Positions 46,076 through 56,477 of a DNA stretch of 64,000 nucleotides are shown one piece after another. The DNA lies in contig NZ_CP128477.1 in NCBI RefSeq assembly GCF_030369675.1, forward strand, positions 3,986,501 to 4,050,500. The letters run 5' to 3'. Made by a program: the position numbers and the translations under genes. The notes below the pieces were generated by a model. That model saw nothing but the letters and a program-made list of their open reading frames with translations, did no database searches and was not told the origin of the DNA. The DNA comes from Peteryoungia algae (GTDB taxonomy: Bacteria > Pseudomonadota > Alphaproteobacteria > Rhizobiales > Rhizobiaceae). How positions within the stretch are numbered: position 1 is the stretch's first letter; each line of letters starts with the position of its first letter.

Positions 46076-46113
46076 AGCGCATACTACCTCCACAACAATT
46101 CAGGAGGAAACCC

Positions 46114-47610
<1,497 letters not shown>

Positions 47611-47637
47611 GCAGCAACAGCGCTGGCTCTGAATTGC

Positions 47638-47669
47638 GCCACCCGGTCGAAAGACCGGGTGGCGATTTT
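47638..47669 (+). terminator. Rho-independent terminator of mmsA
   Basis: GCCACCCGGTC-GAAA-GACCGGGTGGC, an 11-bp perfect stem with a GAAA loop, then GATTTTG, 28 bp after the stop. Confidence 0.85.
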
Positions 47670-47829
47670 GTTTGTGCGGGGAACCTCACCACGCCTCCTG
47701 CACCCATGGCCAGATCGACTTCGAGAGTGTCGCAACGCACTTGAGTGCGCGGATGTCTCGTGATCAATGTTCAGGCGCGTGTCGCCGGGGATAGCGGCGT
47801 GCTCGATTTGATTTCACGAAGGACATTTC

Positions 47830-48897
47830 ATGCAACAGGCAGTTTTCGGGCGAGCGAATGCTTTGCGTCGCGGCGAGTTTCGCGGCAGCGCCGGTGAGTA
47901 TTTCGGCATCTGGATCGTCAATATCCTGCTCACCATCATCACGCTGGGCATTTATTCGGCCTGGGCAAAAGTGCGTCGAAACCGCTATTTCTACGGCAAC
48001 TCCTTCGTCGATGGCCATTCCTTCGACTACCACGCCCGCGGCCTGCAGATCTTCATCGGCCGCGCAATCGTCTTCGGCTATATCATCGCCTACAATGTGC
48101 TTCTGACGATCAGCCCGATCGCCGGCGGCATCCTGACCCTGCTGATGTTCTTCCTCCTGCCCTGGATCGTCATGCGCAGTCTGCGTTTCAACGCGCGGGT
48201 CACGAGCTACCGCAACATCCGCTTCGACTTTGTCGGCAAGACCTGGGCTGCATTTGTCGCGATCATCTTCGGTGGCTTGATCGCCTTCTTCTCGCTCGGC
48301 ATCCTTGCGCCTTTCGCCAGCCGCTGGCTCTATCGCTACATCTTCAACAACCTGCGCTACGGGGGCCGCGCCTTTGAGACCGACCCGAAAATCGGCGCGC
48401 TCTATCGCGTCTGGCTGCCGGCCTTCCTGCTGATGGTAGTGGGTGCAGCCGTCGCCGGCCTTCTCGGCGTGATGGCCTATTACAGCGTGGTGGAAGGCGC
48501 CGATGCGAGCACGGATCCGGAAATGCATCTTCTTCTCGGTATCTACGGAGCACTGGTCCCCGCGCTCGTTTTGTGGGGCGTGGCCGCGATTTTCTACCGC
48601 ATCGGGGTCCGCAACGTGGTGATGAACGCCACCCGCTTCGACGCCCGCCATACCCTGTTCTCCGATCTCGGCCGGCTGCGCTACTTCTGGATCGTCATTT
48701 CGAATCTCGTTGTCACGGTCCTCACCCTCAGCCTCATGCGCCCCTGGGCAGCCGTACGCGAGCACCGCTATGTGATCGAGCATTCCGGCATCGTGGTCGA
48801 TGGCGAGCTTGGCGAAGTGGTAGCCTCCATGCAGAATTCCGGCTCGGCCGTGACGGCCGAATATCTCGATCTCGAAGGGTTCGACTTTGGCTTCTGA
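47830..48897 (+). CDS. DUF898/YjgN-family membrane protein
   Basis: The 355-residue protein has the YjgN-like phrase FRGSAGEYFGIWIVNILLTIITLGIYSAWAKVRRNRYFYGN over several residues, with about six helices and repeats of the same R-x-R-Y-F-x-x-x motif (WAKVRRNRYF, NNLRYGGRAF). YjgN proteins occur widely, function unknown. It overlaps the next gene (M48 protease) by 11 bp. Confidence 0.85.
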   Translation: MQQAVFGRANALRRGEFRGSAGEYFGIWIVNILLTIITLGIYSAWAKVRRNRYFYGNSFVDGHSFDYHARGLQIFIGRAIVFGYIIAYNVLLTISPIAGGILTLLMFFLLPWIVMRSLRFNARVTSYRNIRFDFVGKTWAAFVAIIFGGLIAFFSLGILAPFASRWLYRYIFNNLRYGGRAFETDPKIGALYRVWLPAFLLMVVGAAVAGLLGVMAYYSVVEGADASTDPEMHLLLGIYGALVPALVLWGVAAIFYRIGVRNVVMNATRFDARHTLFSDLGRLRYFWIVISNLVVTVLTLSLMRPWAAVREHRYVIEHSGIVVDGELGEVVASMQNSGSAVTAEYLDLEGFDFGF

Positions 48898-49945
48898 CAC
48901 CAAGCCTATCGCCTCCGGCCGCTGGCATCCGCCGGGCTCGAGCCGCGCGGAGCCGGCAATCTTGCTGGGGGAGGGCAAGACGCTTTATGTCCGGCTGGCG
49001 GCAGGGGGCGATCCGGTCTCTGTCGGAGACATGGCCCGCATGGAGATATCCGCAAGGGTCGGTCGCATCCCCCGCAGGATCAGCTTTGTCGATGGTTCCT
49101 TGTTCGAGACCGAAGACAACGACGCCGTGGATCTCTGGCTGAAACGACAGGGGAAAAGCGGCTTTGTCCACGAACTCGAACGCTTTCACCCGCGTTTGCT
49201 TGCATTCGTGCTCGCCGTCTTCCTGTTCGCAGGTCTGATCTACCGTTATGCGGTACCGGCGCTGGTCGAACTTGCCGTGCTGGTCACACCGCCGGCGGTG
49301 ACCCATTGGATGGCAAGCGGCACCTTGCTCTCGCTTGATCAGGCGGTTTTTGACGACAGCACGCTGCCGGATGCCCGGCAGGCCGAAATCCGCGCGGCCT
49401 TCAACGGCATGGCCGATCACGCGTCGCGCGGGCGCGCGGGCTACAATCTGAATTTCCGCCATGGCGGTGTCATCGGCCCCAATGCCTTCGCATTGCCGGA
49501 TGGCACGCTCGTCATCACCGATGAACTCATCGAACTGGTGGATGGCGATCTGGATATGATCATCGGGGTGCTGGCGCATGAGATCGGCCATGTCGAGCGG
49601 GATCATTCGCTGCGCCAGCTCTATCGTGCCGCCGGTATGGCCGGGTTGATCATGCTGATCGCGGGCGATGTTGGCGCCGCCGGCGAGGATATCCTGACCA
49701 ATGGTGCAGCCCTGATGACGCTCTCGCACTCGCGCGACGCGGAAAGCGAGGCGGACCGTATTTCGGTCGAGCTTATGGCGAAGGCGGGACGCGACCCGCG
49801 GGCTATTGGCAAGTTCTTTGCGCAACTGGAGGAAAAGCTCGGTACCGGCGGGGATTCGTCATTTCTGTCCACCCATCCGGGCACGGCCGAGCGGCGCAAG
49901 GCAATCGACGATCACGCCCGGTCTGTCGGATCAGGCGGGTCCTAG
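48887..49945 (+). CDS. M48-family metalloprotease, membrane-bound
   Basis: A TTG start at 48887 lies inside the end of the DUF898 gene. The protein has a membrane helix near residues 105-125, then the zinc motif HEIGH (about residue 228) and the third ligand in DAESEADRISVELM (about residue 285). M48 proteases of this layout act in the periplasm on misfolded envelope proteins. The C-terminal STHPGTAERRKAI is typical. Cotranscription and coupling with the DUF898 gene are probable. Confidence 0.85.
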   Translation: MASDTKPIASGRWHPPGSSRAEPAILLGEGKTLYVRLAAGGDPVSVGDMARMEISARVGRIPRRISFVDGSLFETEDNDAVDLWLKRQGKSGFVHELERFHPRLLAFVLAVFLFAGLIYRYAVPALVELAVLVTPPAVTHWMASGTLLSLDQAVFDDSTLPDARQAEIRAAFNGMADHASRGRAGYNLNFRHGGVIGPNAFALPDGTLVITDELIELVDGDLDMIIGVLAHEIGHVERDHSLRQLYRAAGMAGLIMLIAGDVGAAGEDILTNGAALMTLSHSRDAESEADRISVELMAKAGRDPRAIGKFFAQLEEKLGTGGDSSFLSTHPGTAERRKAIDDHARSVGSGGS

Positions 49946-49998
49946 TCGCCAGCATCGGATAAACCGAGACGACGATATGGTGTCCTGAAATGCGAGAA

Positions 49999-50032
49999 GG
50001 GCGGTCGAGACCGCCCCCTTCTGCTGTTTTTT
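49999..50032 (+). terminator. Rho-independent terminator of the M48 gene
   Basis: GGGCGGT-CGAG-ACCGCCC, extended by AGAAGG and CCTTCT with a bulge, and a T run at 50027-50032. It lies between two convergent genes and may serve both. Confidence 0.65.
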
Positions 50033-50046
50033 CTCTTGCCGGACGC

Positions 50047-51084
50047 TTACTGCGTCGGGCCTTCGTTCAGGCCGACCTTGTCCACCAGTTCCGAAGCCGT
50101 CTTGCGGTTTGCCGCGATGTCGACGAGCGGCAGCGTATCGGCCTTGATCGCGCCGAAACCGGTGACAATGTCGGAGGCCTTGGCCTTCGGGCCGACCGGA
50201 TATTCGAAGACCTGTTCGGCATAGATGGTCTGTGCTTCGTCCGAGGCCAGGAATTCCATCAGCTTGACGGCATTGTCCTTGTTCGGAGCATTCTTGGTCA
50301 GCGCCATGCCGGAAATGTTGACATGGGTACCGCGATCAGCGGCATTCGGGAAGAGAACCTTGACGGACTTGGCCCATTCCTTCTCTTCCGGCTCCTTTTC
50401 GTTGGTCTGCATCAGGCCGAGATAATAGGTGTTGGCGAGGCCGAGATCGCACTCGCCGGCATGGATCGCCTTGGCCTGGGCGCGGTCGTTGCCATCAGGC
50501 TTCTTGACGAGGTTCTGCTTCAGGCCCGCCAGCCACTTCTCGGTGTAGTCAGCACCGTGATGGGCGACCATCGAAGCGAAAAGGCCGATATTGTAGGAGT
50601 GCTGGCCGTCACGCATGCAGATGCGGCCCTTCCACTTCGGATCGGCGAGCTCTTCATAGGTGATCGCATCTTCGGAGACGCGGTCCTTGGAGGCGTAGAG
50701 AACACGACCACGGGTCGTCAGGCCGAACCAGTTGCCATCGGTATCGCGATACTGGGCCGGAATCTGGCTGTTGATGTCGTCGTCGTTCAGCGGCTGTGTC
50801 ACGCCGCCGTCCTTGGCTTCCGTGAGCCGCGCAATATCGACCGTCAGGATGACGTCGGCAGGGGAGTTGGCGCCTTCGGCCGTGATGCGCTCGACGAGGC
50901 CCTTGTCGAGGAAGAGCACGTTCGTCTTGATGCCCGTTTCCTTGGTGAAGGCATCCATGAGCGGCTGGATCAGCTCCGGCTGGCGGTAGGAATAGATGTT
51001 GACTTCACCTTCGGCGAAGGCGGCACCGGCCGAAAGGGCGAGCGCCGAAACGGCGCCGAGTGCGAGTGCGCGAGCATGGGTCAT
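50047..51084 (-). CDS. Iron(III) ABC transporter binding protein (FbpA/AfuA-like)
   Basis: The 345-residue periplasmic protein has a signal peptide (MTHARALALGAVSALALSAGAAFAEG) and a mature start VNIYSYRQPELIQPL characteristic of the class. A tyrosine pair in LANTYYLGLM (about residue 222) is the iron ligand in FbpA. ATG 51084 follows AGGAGG. It is divergent from rirA, with an RirA-type box in the gap. No permease or ATPase gene is next to it; a matching fused permease is at 18687-20405. Confidence 0.9.
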   Translation of the reverse strand: MTHARALALGAVSALALSAGAAFAEGEVNIYSYRQPELIQPLMDAFTKETGIKTNVLFLDKGLVERITAEGANSPADVILTVDIARLTEAKDGGVTQPLNDDDINSQIPAQYRDTDGNWFGLTTRGRVLYASKDRVSEDAITYEELADPKWKGRICMRDGQHSYNIGLFASMVAHHGADYTEKWLAGLKQNLVKKPDGNDRAQAKAIHAGECDLGLANTYYLGLMQTNEKEPEEKEWAKSVKVLFPNAADRGTHVNISGMALTKNAPNKDNAVKLMEFLASDEAQTIYAEQVFEYPVGPKAKASDIVTGFGAIKADTLPLVDIAANRKTASELVDKVGLNEGPTQ

Positions 51085-51108
51085 GTAGGGCCTCCTGGTC
51101 ATGATTGT

Positions 51109-51123
51109 TGAGGCGCATATTCA
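51109..51123. promoter_or_regulatory. Probable iron-responsive operator (TGA-N9-TCA)
   Basis: TGAGGCGCATATTCA matches the IRO-box consensus TGA-N9-TCA used by rhizobial RirA. It ends 25 bp upstream of the binding-protein ATG on that gene's side of the gap. Confidence 0.55.
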
Positions 51124-51198
51124 TGAATTGAGATAAGCTGTCAATTGCACTCGACTTTAATCACAAACACGTGAGGTCAGAACTTGAGTATTTTGGAA

Positions 51199-51227
51199 TT
51201 GTTCAAAACTGCAAAAGCGGCTATATA
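51199..51227 (+). promoter_or_regulatory. Predicted sigma-70 promoter of rirA
   Basis: TTGTTC (51199-51204) and TATATA (51222-51227) with a 17-bp spacer, 27 bp upstream of the rirA ATG. Confidence 0.5.
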
Positions 51228-51253
51228 AGGCCAACAAAACAGAGGAATCGTGC

Positions 51254-51730
51254 ATGCGTTTGACAAAGCAGACAAATTACGCCGTGCGCATGCTGATGTA
51301 CTGCGCCGCCAATTCCGAACAGTTGAGCCGCATCCCGGAGATTGCGCGCGCTTATGGGGTATCCGAGCTCTTCCTCTTCAAGATCCTGCAGCCCCTCAAC
51401 AAGGCCGGTCTGGTCGAGACGGTGCGTGGCCGAAACGGTGGCGTGCGCCTCGGGCGCCCCGCCGAGAAGATCACGCTGTTCGATGTGGTCAAGGTCACCG
51501 AGGACAGCTTCGCCATGGCAGAATGTTTCGAGGACGACGGTGACGTCGATTGTCCGCTGATCGACAGCTGCGGGCTGAACTCCGCTCTGCGCAAGGCGCT
51601 GAATGCATTCTTCGACGTGCTCTCGCAATACACGATCGACGATCTGGTCAAGGCGCGCCCGCAGATCAATTTCCTGCTGGGCATAGACGATCTGGAGCCG
51701 CGCAATGTGAGGCGCGCCCCGGCCGCCTGA
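51254..51730 (+). CDS. rirA: RirA, Rrf2-family iron-sulphur regulator
   Basis: The 158-residue regulator starts MRLTKQTNYAVRMLMYCA with the Rrf2 HTH. Three Cys follow in AECFEDDGDVDCPLIDSC (about residues 91, 100 and 106), the cluster ligands in RirA; the loop has one residue more than the RirA proteins I recall. RirA binds a [4Fe-4S] cluster and represses iron-uptake genes when iron is plentiful. The divergent iron-binding-protein gene with an IRO box is the expected target. Tail LEPRNVRRAPAA. Confidence 0.92.
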   Translation: MRLTKQTNYAVRMLMYCAANSEQLSRIPEIARAYGVSELFLFKILQPLNKAGLVETVRGRNGGVRLGRPAEKITLFDVVKVTEDSFAMAECFEDDGDVDCPLIDSCGLNSALRKALNAFFDVLSQYTIDDLVKARPQINFLLGIDDLEPRNVRRAPAA

Positions 51731-51755
51731 CAAAGCAACAGTCGAAACCTGGATC

Positions 51756-51779
51756 AACCCGCCGCAAGGCGGGTTTTTT
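51756..51779 (+). terminator. Rho-independent terminator of rirA
   Basis: AACCCGCC-GCAA-GGCGGGTT followed by TTTT, 26 bp after the stop. Confidence 0.88.
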
Positions 51780-51913
51780 CGTTGCGAGACAAGCGTTTGC
51801 CCCCGCCTTGCGTCCCTCCGCCGCTATGCTACGCTTACGTCCACGGCAATATAAGTCTGCTTAATGGCGTCACGGCTGAATTGCCGTGCTGCCGGGGTCT
51901 CTGGGGAGAGAGC

Positions 51914-53581
51914 ATGTACGACTACGTGATCATCGGCGGCGGCTCGGCAGGTTCGGTGCTGGCGGCGCGCCTGAGTGAGGATCCGTCCGTCACTGTCTGC
52001 CTGCTGGAAGCCGGAGGACGCGGAGACGGCATCTTCGCCCGCGTGCCGATGGCAGCTGCAGCCGTCATTCCGGGCTATGTCAAAAGCGGCAACTGGCGCT
52101 TCTCGACTGTCCCGCAGCCGGGCCTCAATGGTCGCAGGGGCTACCAGCCGCGGGGGCGGGGTCTTGGCGGCTCGAGCCTCGTCAATGCCATGCTCTATGT
52201 GCGCGGCAACAGTCGCGACTACGACGACTGGGCCGCACTCGGCTGCGACGGCTGGTCCTGGGATGATGTGCTGCCCTGGTTTCGAAAGTCGGAGGACAAT
52301 ATTCGCGGTGCAGACGATCTGCATGGGCGCGGTGGTCCGCTGCAGGTCTGCGATCAGAACTGGACGCGCCCGATCAACCAGGCCTTCCTCAAGGCCTGCG
52401 AACAGAACGGCCATCGGCAGAACGAGGATTTCAACGGTCCGCAACAGGACGGGGCCGGCGTCTACCAGGCGACGCAATTCTGGAACGGACCGAAGCGCGG
52501 CGAGCGATGCTCGGCAGCCGCAGCCTATCTGCATGACGTGATGATGCGGCGCAATCTGACAGTGGTTACCGAGGCGCATGTCTCGCGCATCATTGTCGAG
52601 CGGGGCAGGGCGGTCGGCGTCGCCTATCGTCTGGGCAAGGAAGATCGTGTCGTCCGGGCGAGCCGGGAAGTCTTGCTGTCGGCGGGCGCCCTGCAATCAC
52701 CGCAGATCCTGATGCTCTCGGGCATCGGCCCGGCAGAACATCTCAAATCGCACGGCATTTCTGTCGTGCTCGATTGCCCGGACGTGGGAGCCAACCTGCA
52801 GGATCATCTCGATTATACGATGATCTTCCGCTCGCCGGACACCGATATGTTCGGCATGGGCATCATGGCGACGGGCGACCTGATCCGGGCCGCGAACGAA
52901 TGGCGCACCGAGCGCATGGGACATTTGCGGTCGACCTGCGCGGAATCAGGCGCCTTCCTGAAAACCGATTCGGCTCTCGACCGGCCGGACATCCAGCTGC
53001 ATTTCGTCGTCGCCATGGTCGACGACCACGCGCGCAAGATGCATTGGGGGCATGGTTATTCCTGCCATGTCTGCGTGCTGCGCCCTCATTCCCGCGGCAC
53101 CGTGCGGCTGGCGAGTGCCGATCCCTATGCGGCCCCGCTCATCGACCCCGCCTTTCTGTCTGACCCGCGCGACCTCGTGTCCCTGCGCAAGGGCGCGCGC
53201 ATGATGTCGGACATCATGGACGCCCCGGCACTTAACAAGTATCGTGGAGAGGAACTCTATCCCGCCGGCGAGTCCGACATGGAACTCGACGCCGCCATCC
53301 GTGCCCGGGCCGACACGATCTACCACCCCGTCGGCACCTGCCGCATGGGCTCCGATGATCGTGCGGTCGTCGATCCGACCCTGAAGGTGATGGGCATCGA
53401 GGGGCTGCGCATTGTCGACGCTTCCGTCATGCCGCGCCTGATCGGCGGCAATACCAATGCCCCGGTCATCATGATGGCGGAGAAGATCGCGGCAGCCATT
53501 CGGGCAGAAAGACTGCCGGCCAGGAATCGGACGGCGGCCAGAGACGCGACGTCCAGCGAGAGCGGATTGCATTTCGCCTGA
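51914..53581 (+). CDS. GMC-family FAD oxidoreductase (choline/alcohol dehydrogenase-like)
   Basis: The 555-residue flavoprotein starts YDYVIIGGGSAGSVLAARL (FAD fold), has the GMC signature region RGLGGSSLVNAMLYVRGN near residue 90, and the active-site His in IYHPVGTCRMGSDD (about residue 475). It oxidises an alcohol; BetA and AlkJ are the nearest types known to me, but glycine betaine genes are absent here, so the substrate is open. ATG 51914 follows GGGGAGAGAGC. Gluconokinase follows by 50 bp. Confidence 0.88.
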   Translation: MYDYVIIGGGSAGSVLAARLSEDPSVTVCLLEAGGRGDGIFARVPMAAAAVIPGYVKSGNWRFSTVPQPGLNGRRGYQPRGRGLGGSSLVNAMLYVRGNSRDYDDWAALGCDGWSWDDVLPWFRKSEDNIRGADDLHGRGGPLQVCDQNWTRPINQAFLKACEQNGHRQNEDFNGPQQDGAGVYQATQFWNGPKRGERCSAAAAYLHDVMMRRNLTVVTEAHVSRIIVERGRAVGVAYRLGKEDRVVRASREVLLSAGALQSPQILMLSGIGPAEHLKSHGISVVLDCPDVGANLQDHLDYTMIFRSPDTDMFGMGIMATGDLIRAANEWRTERMGHLRSTCAESGAFLKTDSALDRPDIQLHFVVAMVDDHARKMHWGHGYSCHVCVLRPHSRGTVRLASADPYAAPLIDPAFLSDPRDLVSLRKGARMMSDIMDAPALNKYRGEELYPAGESDMELDAAIRARADTIYHPVGTCRMGSDDRAVVDPTLKVMGIEGLRIVDASVMPRLIGGNTNAPVIMMAEKIAAAIRAERLPARNRTAARDATSSESGLHFA

Positions 53582-53631
53582 ACCTTCCTATTGTCACGGC
53601 CCTTGGGTGAGGGTGCTTGAAGAGGAAGAGA

Positions 53632-54180
53632 ATGCCGCAAGAAAATGGGCCAGCCGCTCTGCAGGCCATCATCGTCATGGGCGTCAGCGGCTGCGGCAAG
53701 TCCTCGGTGGGCGCGGCGCTGGCGTCGCGGCTTGGATTGCCCTTCATCGAGGGCGATGCACTGCATCCTGCGAGCAATGTCGAGAAGATGGCCGAGGGAA
53801 CGCCGCTGACCGATGAGGATCGCTGGCCCTGGCTGAGTGTGATCGGCAAGCGCATGGCAGACGCCTTGTCGCGCGGCGAGGGGATCGTCGTCTCCTGTTC
53901 GGCGCTGAAGAAGATCTACCGCGACCACCTGCGCGCCGCGACAGGCGGACGCCTCGCCTTTGTCTATCTCGAGGGATCGCGCGATCTCCTCAATCAGCGC
54001 ATGGGAGCCAGGACAGGTCATTTCATGCCGCTTGGCCTGCTCGAGAGCCAGCTGGCCACACTTGAAGTGCCGACGGGGGAAGCGGGCGTGCTGACGGTCT
54101 CCATCGATCAGGCGCTCGGCGCTATCGTCTCCGAGGCCCTTGATGGTCTGGCACAACAGGTGGCGCCGGATCAGGGCTGA
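53632..54180 (+). CDS. Gluconokinase
   Basis: The 182-residue kinase has the P-loop MGVSGCGKSSVG at about residues 16-27, EGDALHPASNVEKMAEGTPLTDEDRWPW (substrate part of the GntK type), and SCSALKKIYRDHLR. It phosphorylates gluconate to 6-phosphogluconate. It is preceded by AGAGGAAGAG. A short gap from the GMC gene suggests cotranscription. Confidence 0.9.
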   Translation: MPQENGPAALQAIIVMGVSGCGKSSVGAALASRLGLPFIEGDALHPASNVEKMAEGTPLTDEDRWPWLSVIGKRMADALSRGEGIVVSCSALKKIYRDHLRAATGGRLAFVYLEGSRDLLNQRMGARTGHFMPLGLLESQLATLEVPTGEAGVLTVSIDQALGAIVSEALDGLAQQVAPDQG

Positions 54181-54210
54181 GACGACCCGCTCCGGCGCCT
54201 TCCCGAAAAC

Positions 54211-55050
54211 TCACGCTTTCAAGGCTGCAGCATAATCGCTGGCATAGGTGGCAAGCGAACGAGCGGCTTTGCCCGTCAGCGTTTCGACATCCTGCGTCAC
54301 TGAAGCCGTCCAGCCTTCGCGCACGGGATGGAAGATCGAGGCAAGGAAGCCGGCATAGTCGGCGGGCACACCAGCACCCGTCAATATGCCGATAAAGGCG
54401 TCGTCGCTGATGGCGCTGTAGGTTACGGGCCTGCCGATAGCGCCGGAGAGGATCGTGGCAGCATCTGCATAGCCGAGGGCTTCCGGGCCGGTGAGGTTGA
54501 AGGCCCGGCCGTCGAACTGGCTTGAGGTCAGGGCAGCCGCCGCACTATCGGCAATGTCACGGGCATCGATGAAGCTCGATTTGCCGTTGACGGCCGGAAG
54601 CGCGATCTGGCCGTGGCCGATGCCGGCTTTCCAGAAAGTGTGGAAATTGTCCGAGAACCAGTTCGGACGCAGGATGACATAGGGCACGCCGGACTTCTCG
54701 ATGAGGATCTCGATCTGGCGATAGGGGATGCTGTCATCGGCATCGACGCCCAGGACGCTCTGGAAGACGATCTTCACCTTGCGGGCAATCGCGGCCTCGA
54801 CGACCGGTAGAAGCAGGTCTTTCACCGCCACGCTACCGCCCGGCAGCATGATATAGGCGCGATCGATGCCGTCAAAAGCATGCGCAAAACTGGAAGGGTC
54901 GGCAAGATCGAAAGCGACGCCTTCAGCGCCATTGACCGCCTTGCCCGAGCGGCTGGCCGCCTTGACCGTCTCGCCCTTGGCGATGAGTGTCTTGACGAGA
55001 TGGTTGCCTACATTGCCAGTGGCGCCCAATACGAGAATTTTCTTCGACAT
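54211..55050 (-). CDS. NmrA-like SDR oxidoreductase
   Basis: The 279-residue protein starts KKILVLGATGNVGNHLV (NADP-binding fold) and has YVILRPNWFSDNF, as in NmrA-like quinone reductases of the QOR2/azoreductase group. The catalytic Tyr-Lys pair of classical SDRs is absent, as usual in this group. ATG 55050 follows GAGGGA. It is divergent from an HxlR-type regulator, its probable controller. Confidence 0.87.
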   Translation of the reverse strand: MSKKILVLGATGNVGNHLVKTLIAKGETVKAASRSGKAVNGAEGVAFDLADPSSFAHAFDGIDRAYIMLPGGSVAVKDLLLPVVEAAIARKVKIVFQSVLGVDADDSIPYRQIEILIEKSGVPYVILRPNWFSDNFHTFWKAGIGHGQIALPAVNGKSSFIDARDIADSAAAALTSSQFDGRAFNLTGPEALGYADAATILSGAIGRPVTYSAISDDAFIGILTGAGVPADYAGFLASIFHPVREGWTASVTQDVETLTGKAARSLATYASDYAAALKA

Positions 55051-55158
55051 CTTGCTGTCCCTCAATTCGCTGAGTGCAGGTTTCATTTGGAAACCAGCTT
55101 ACGAATTGATATATACGCACTCAGAGAAATCGGGAAAGAAGGCACTTTCAGGTCACAT

Positions 55159-55176
55159 GGTTTCCCTTCGGAAACC
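55159..55176. promoter_or_regulatory. Palindrome GGTTTCC-CTTC-GGAAACC in the SDR/HxlR gap
   Basis: Perfect 7-bp arms with a 4-base centre. A half site GGAAACC occurs at 55089-55095 beside the SDR start. Probable operator of the HxlR-type regulator. A near copy of this palindrome occurs at 59326-59343. Confidence 0.55.
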
Positions 55177-55199
55177 GCATGTCCCCTTGGGGGGACCCC

Positions 55200-55589
55200 A
55201 TGAGTGCCGCAGGAGCAACGGATATGCAGTTTGGCTATGACGTCTATCAGGAGAATTGCCCGACACGGCATGTGCTGGACCGGCTCGGCGACAAATGGGC
55301 GCTGCTGATCCTCGACCGGCTGGAAGGCGAGCCGGTGCGTTTCAATCACCTGCGGCGGGACATTACCGGCATTTCGCAGAAGGTCCTGTCCCAGACCCTG
55401 AAGAAGCTGGAACGGGACGGCCTGATATCACGCACAGTGTTTCCAACTGTGCCGGTCACGGTGGAATATGCGCTGACGCCGCTCGGGCGCACGCTGGGGG
55501 AAACGGTCAACCTGCTGGCCCACTGGGCCGAAAAGCACATGGATACGGTGCTAGCCGCGCAGCAGGCCTATGATGCACGCAAGCCGTAA
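55200..55589 (+). CDS. HxlR-family transcriptional regulator
   Basis: The 129-residue protein has the HxlR HTH with ENCPTRHVLDRLGDKWALLILDRL, the conserved early Cys (C28 region), and RFNHLRRDITGISQKVLSQTLKKLERDGLI. Such regulators respond to electrophiles or formaldehyde. ATG 55200 follows GGGGGA. Divergent from an SDR oxidoreductase, and convergent with the nitrilase gene, with 7 bp between. Confidence 0.9.
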   Translation: MSAAGATDMQFGYDVYQENCPTRHVLDRLGDKWALLILDRLEGEPVRFNHLRRDITGISQKVLSQTLKKLERDGLISRTVFPTVPVTVEYALTPLGRTLGETVNLLAHWAEKHMDTVLAAQQAYDARKP

Positions 55590-55596
55590 GCGCTGA

Positions 55597-56466
55597 CTAA
55601 CCCTCATGGCCCATCAGCGGACTGTATAGTTCGGGGCGACGATCGCGAAACAGGCCCCAGCTGGCGCGCTGCCGGGCGATGCCGTCCAGATCGAAAGTCG
55701 CCGTCAGCACGGTCTCGGTCTCCCGGTCTGCCGTCGCCACGATTGCGCCGGTCTGGTCGCAGATGAAGGACGAGCCGTAAAAGGTGAGCGAGGTCCCCTT
55801 GCGGCCATCTTCCTTGCCGATGCGGTTCGACGCGATGACCGGCATGATGTTCGCGGCCGCATGGCCCTGCATCACACGCTGCCAGTGCCCACTGCTGTCG
55901 AGGCTCGCATCCTGCGGCTCCGAGCCGATTGCGGTCGGATAGAAAAGCAGCTCCGCCCCCTGCAGCGCCATGGCGCGCGCCGCTTCCGGGAACCACTGGT
56001 CCCAGCAGATGCCGACGCCGATCGCCGCATGCCGCGTTTCCCAGACCTCGAAACCGGTGTCGCCGGGCGAGAAGTAGAACTTCTCGGTATAGCCGGGACC
56101 GTCAGGAATGTGGCTCTTGCGATAGATGCCGAGCACCTCGCCGGTGGCATCCACGATGGCGACACTGTTGAAGAAGGTCTGCCCCGCCTTTTCAAAGAAG
56201 CTGACGGGGATCACCACATCAAGTTCTTCGGCAAGTGCTGCGAAGTGCTCGATCAGCGCATTGTCATGCGCAGGCTTGGCCAGATCGAAGAATTCCGCAA
56301 TCTGGTCCTGGCAGAAATAGGGCGTTTCGAACAGCTCCTGGATCAGCACGATCTGCGCGCCTTGGGCGGCTGCCTCGCGCACGAGCTTCTCGGCCCGAGC
56401 GATGTTGCCGGGAAGATCCCAGCTGCAGGCCATCTGGGTCGCAGCGACGGTGACTGTGCGGGCCAT
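55597..56466 (-). CDS. Nitrilase-superfamily amidase, N-carbamoylputrescine amidase-like
   Basis: The 289-residue enzyme has the Glu-Lys-Cys triad: Glu in IQELFETPYF (about residue 44), Lys in YRKSHIPDGPGY (about 115) and Cys in GVGICWDQWFPE (about 150). The phrase HIPDGPGYTEKFYFSPGDTGF is the AguB signature. In other bacteria AguB makes putrescine from N-carbamoylputrescine. Here it is the last gene of an operon with PuuA- and PuuB-like genes, separated by 11 bp from PuuB; no AguA is seen. Another role, such as gamma-glutamyl-amide hydrolysis, is conceivable. Confidence 0.87.
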   Translation of the reverse strand: MARTVTVAATQMACSWDLPGNIARAEKLVREAAAQGAQIVLIQELFETPYFCQDQIAEFFDLAKPAHDNALIEHFAALAEELDVVIPVSFFEKAGQTFFNSVAIVDATGEVLGIYRKSHIPDGPGYTEKFYFSPGDTGFEVWETRHAAIGVGICWDQWFPEAARAMALQGAELLFYPTAIGSEPQDASLDSSGHWQRVMQGHAAANIMPVIASNRIGKEDGRKGTSLTFYGSSFICDQTGAIVATADRETETVLTATFDLDGIARQRASWGLFRDRRPELYSPLMGHEG

Positions 56467-56477
56467 CTCTTCTCTCC

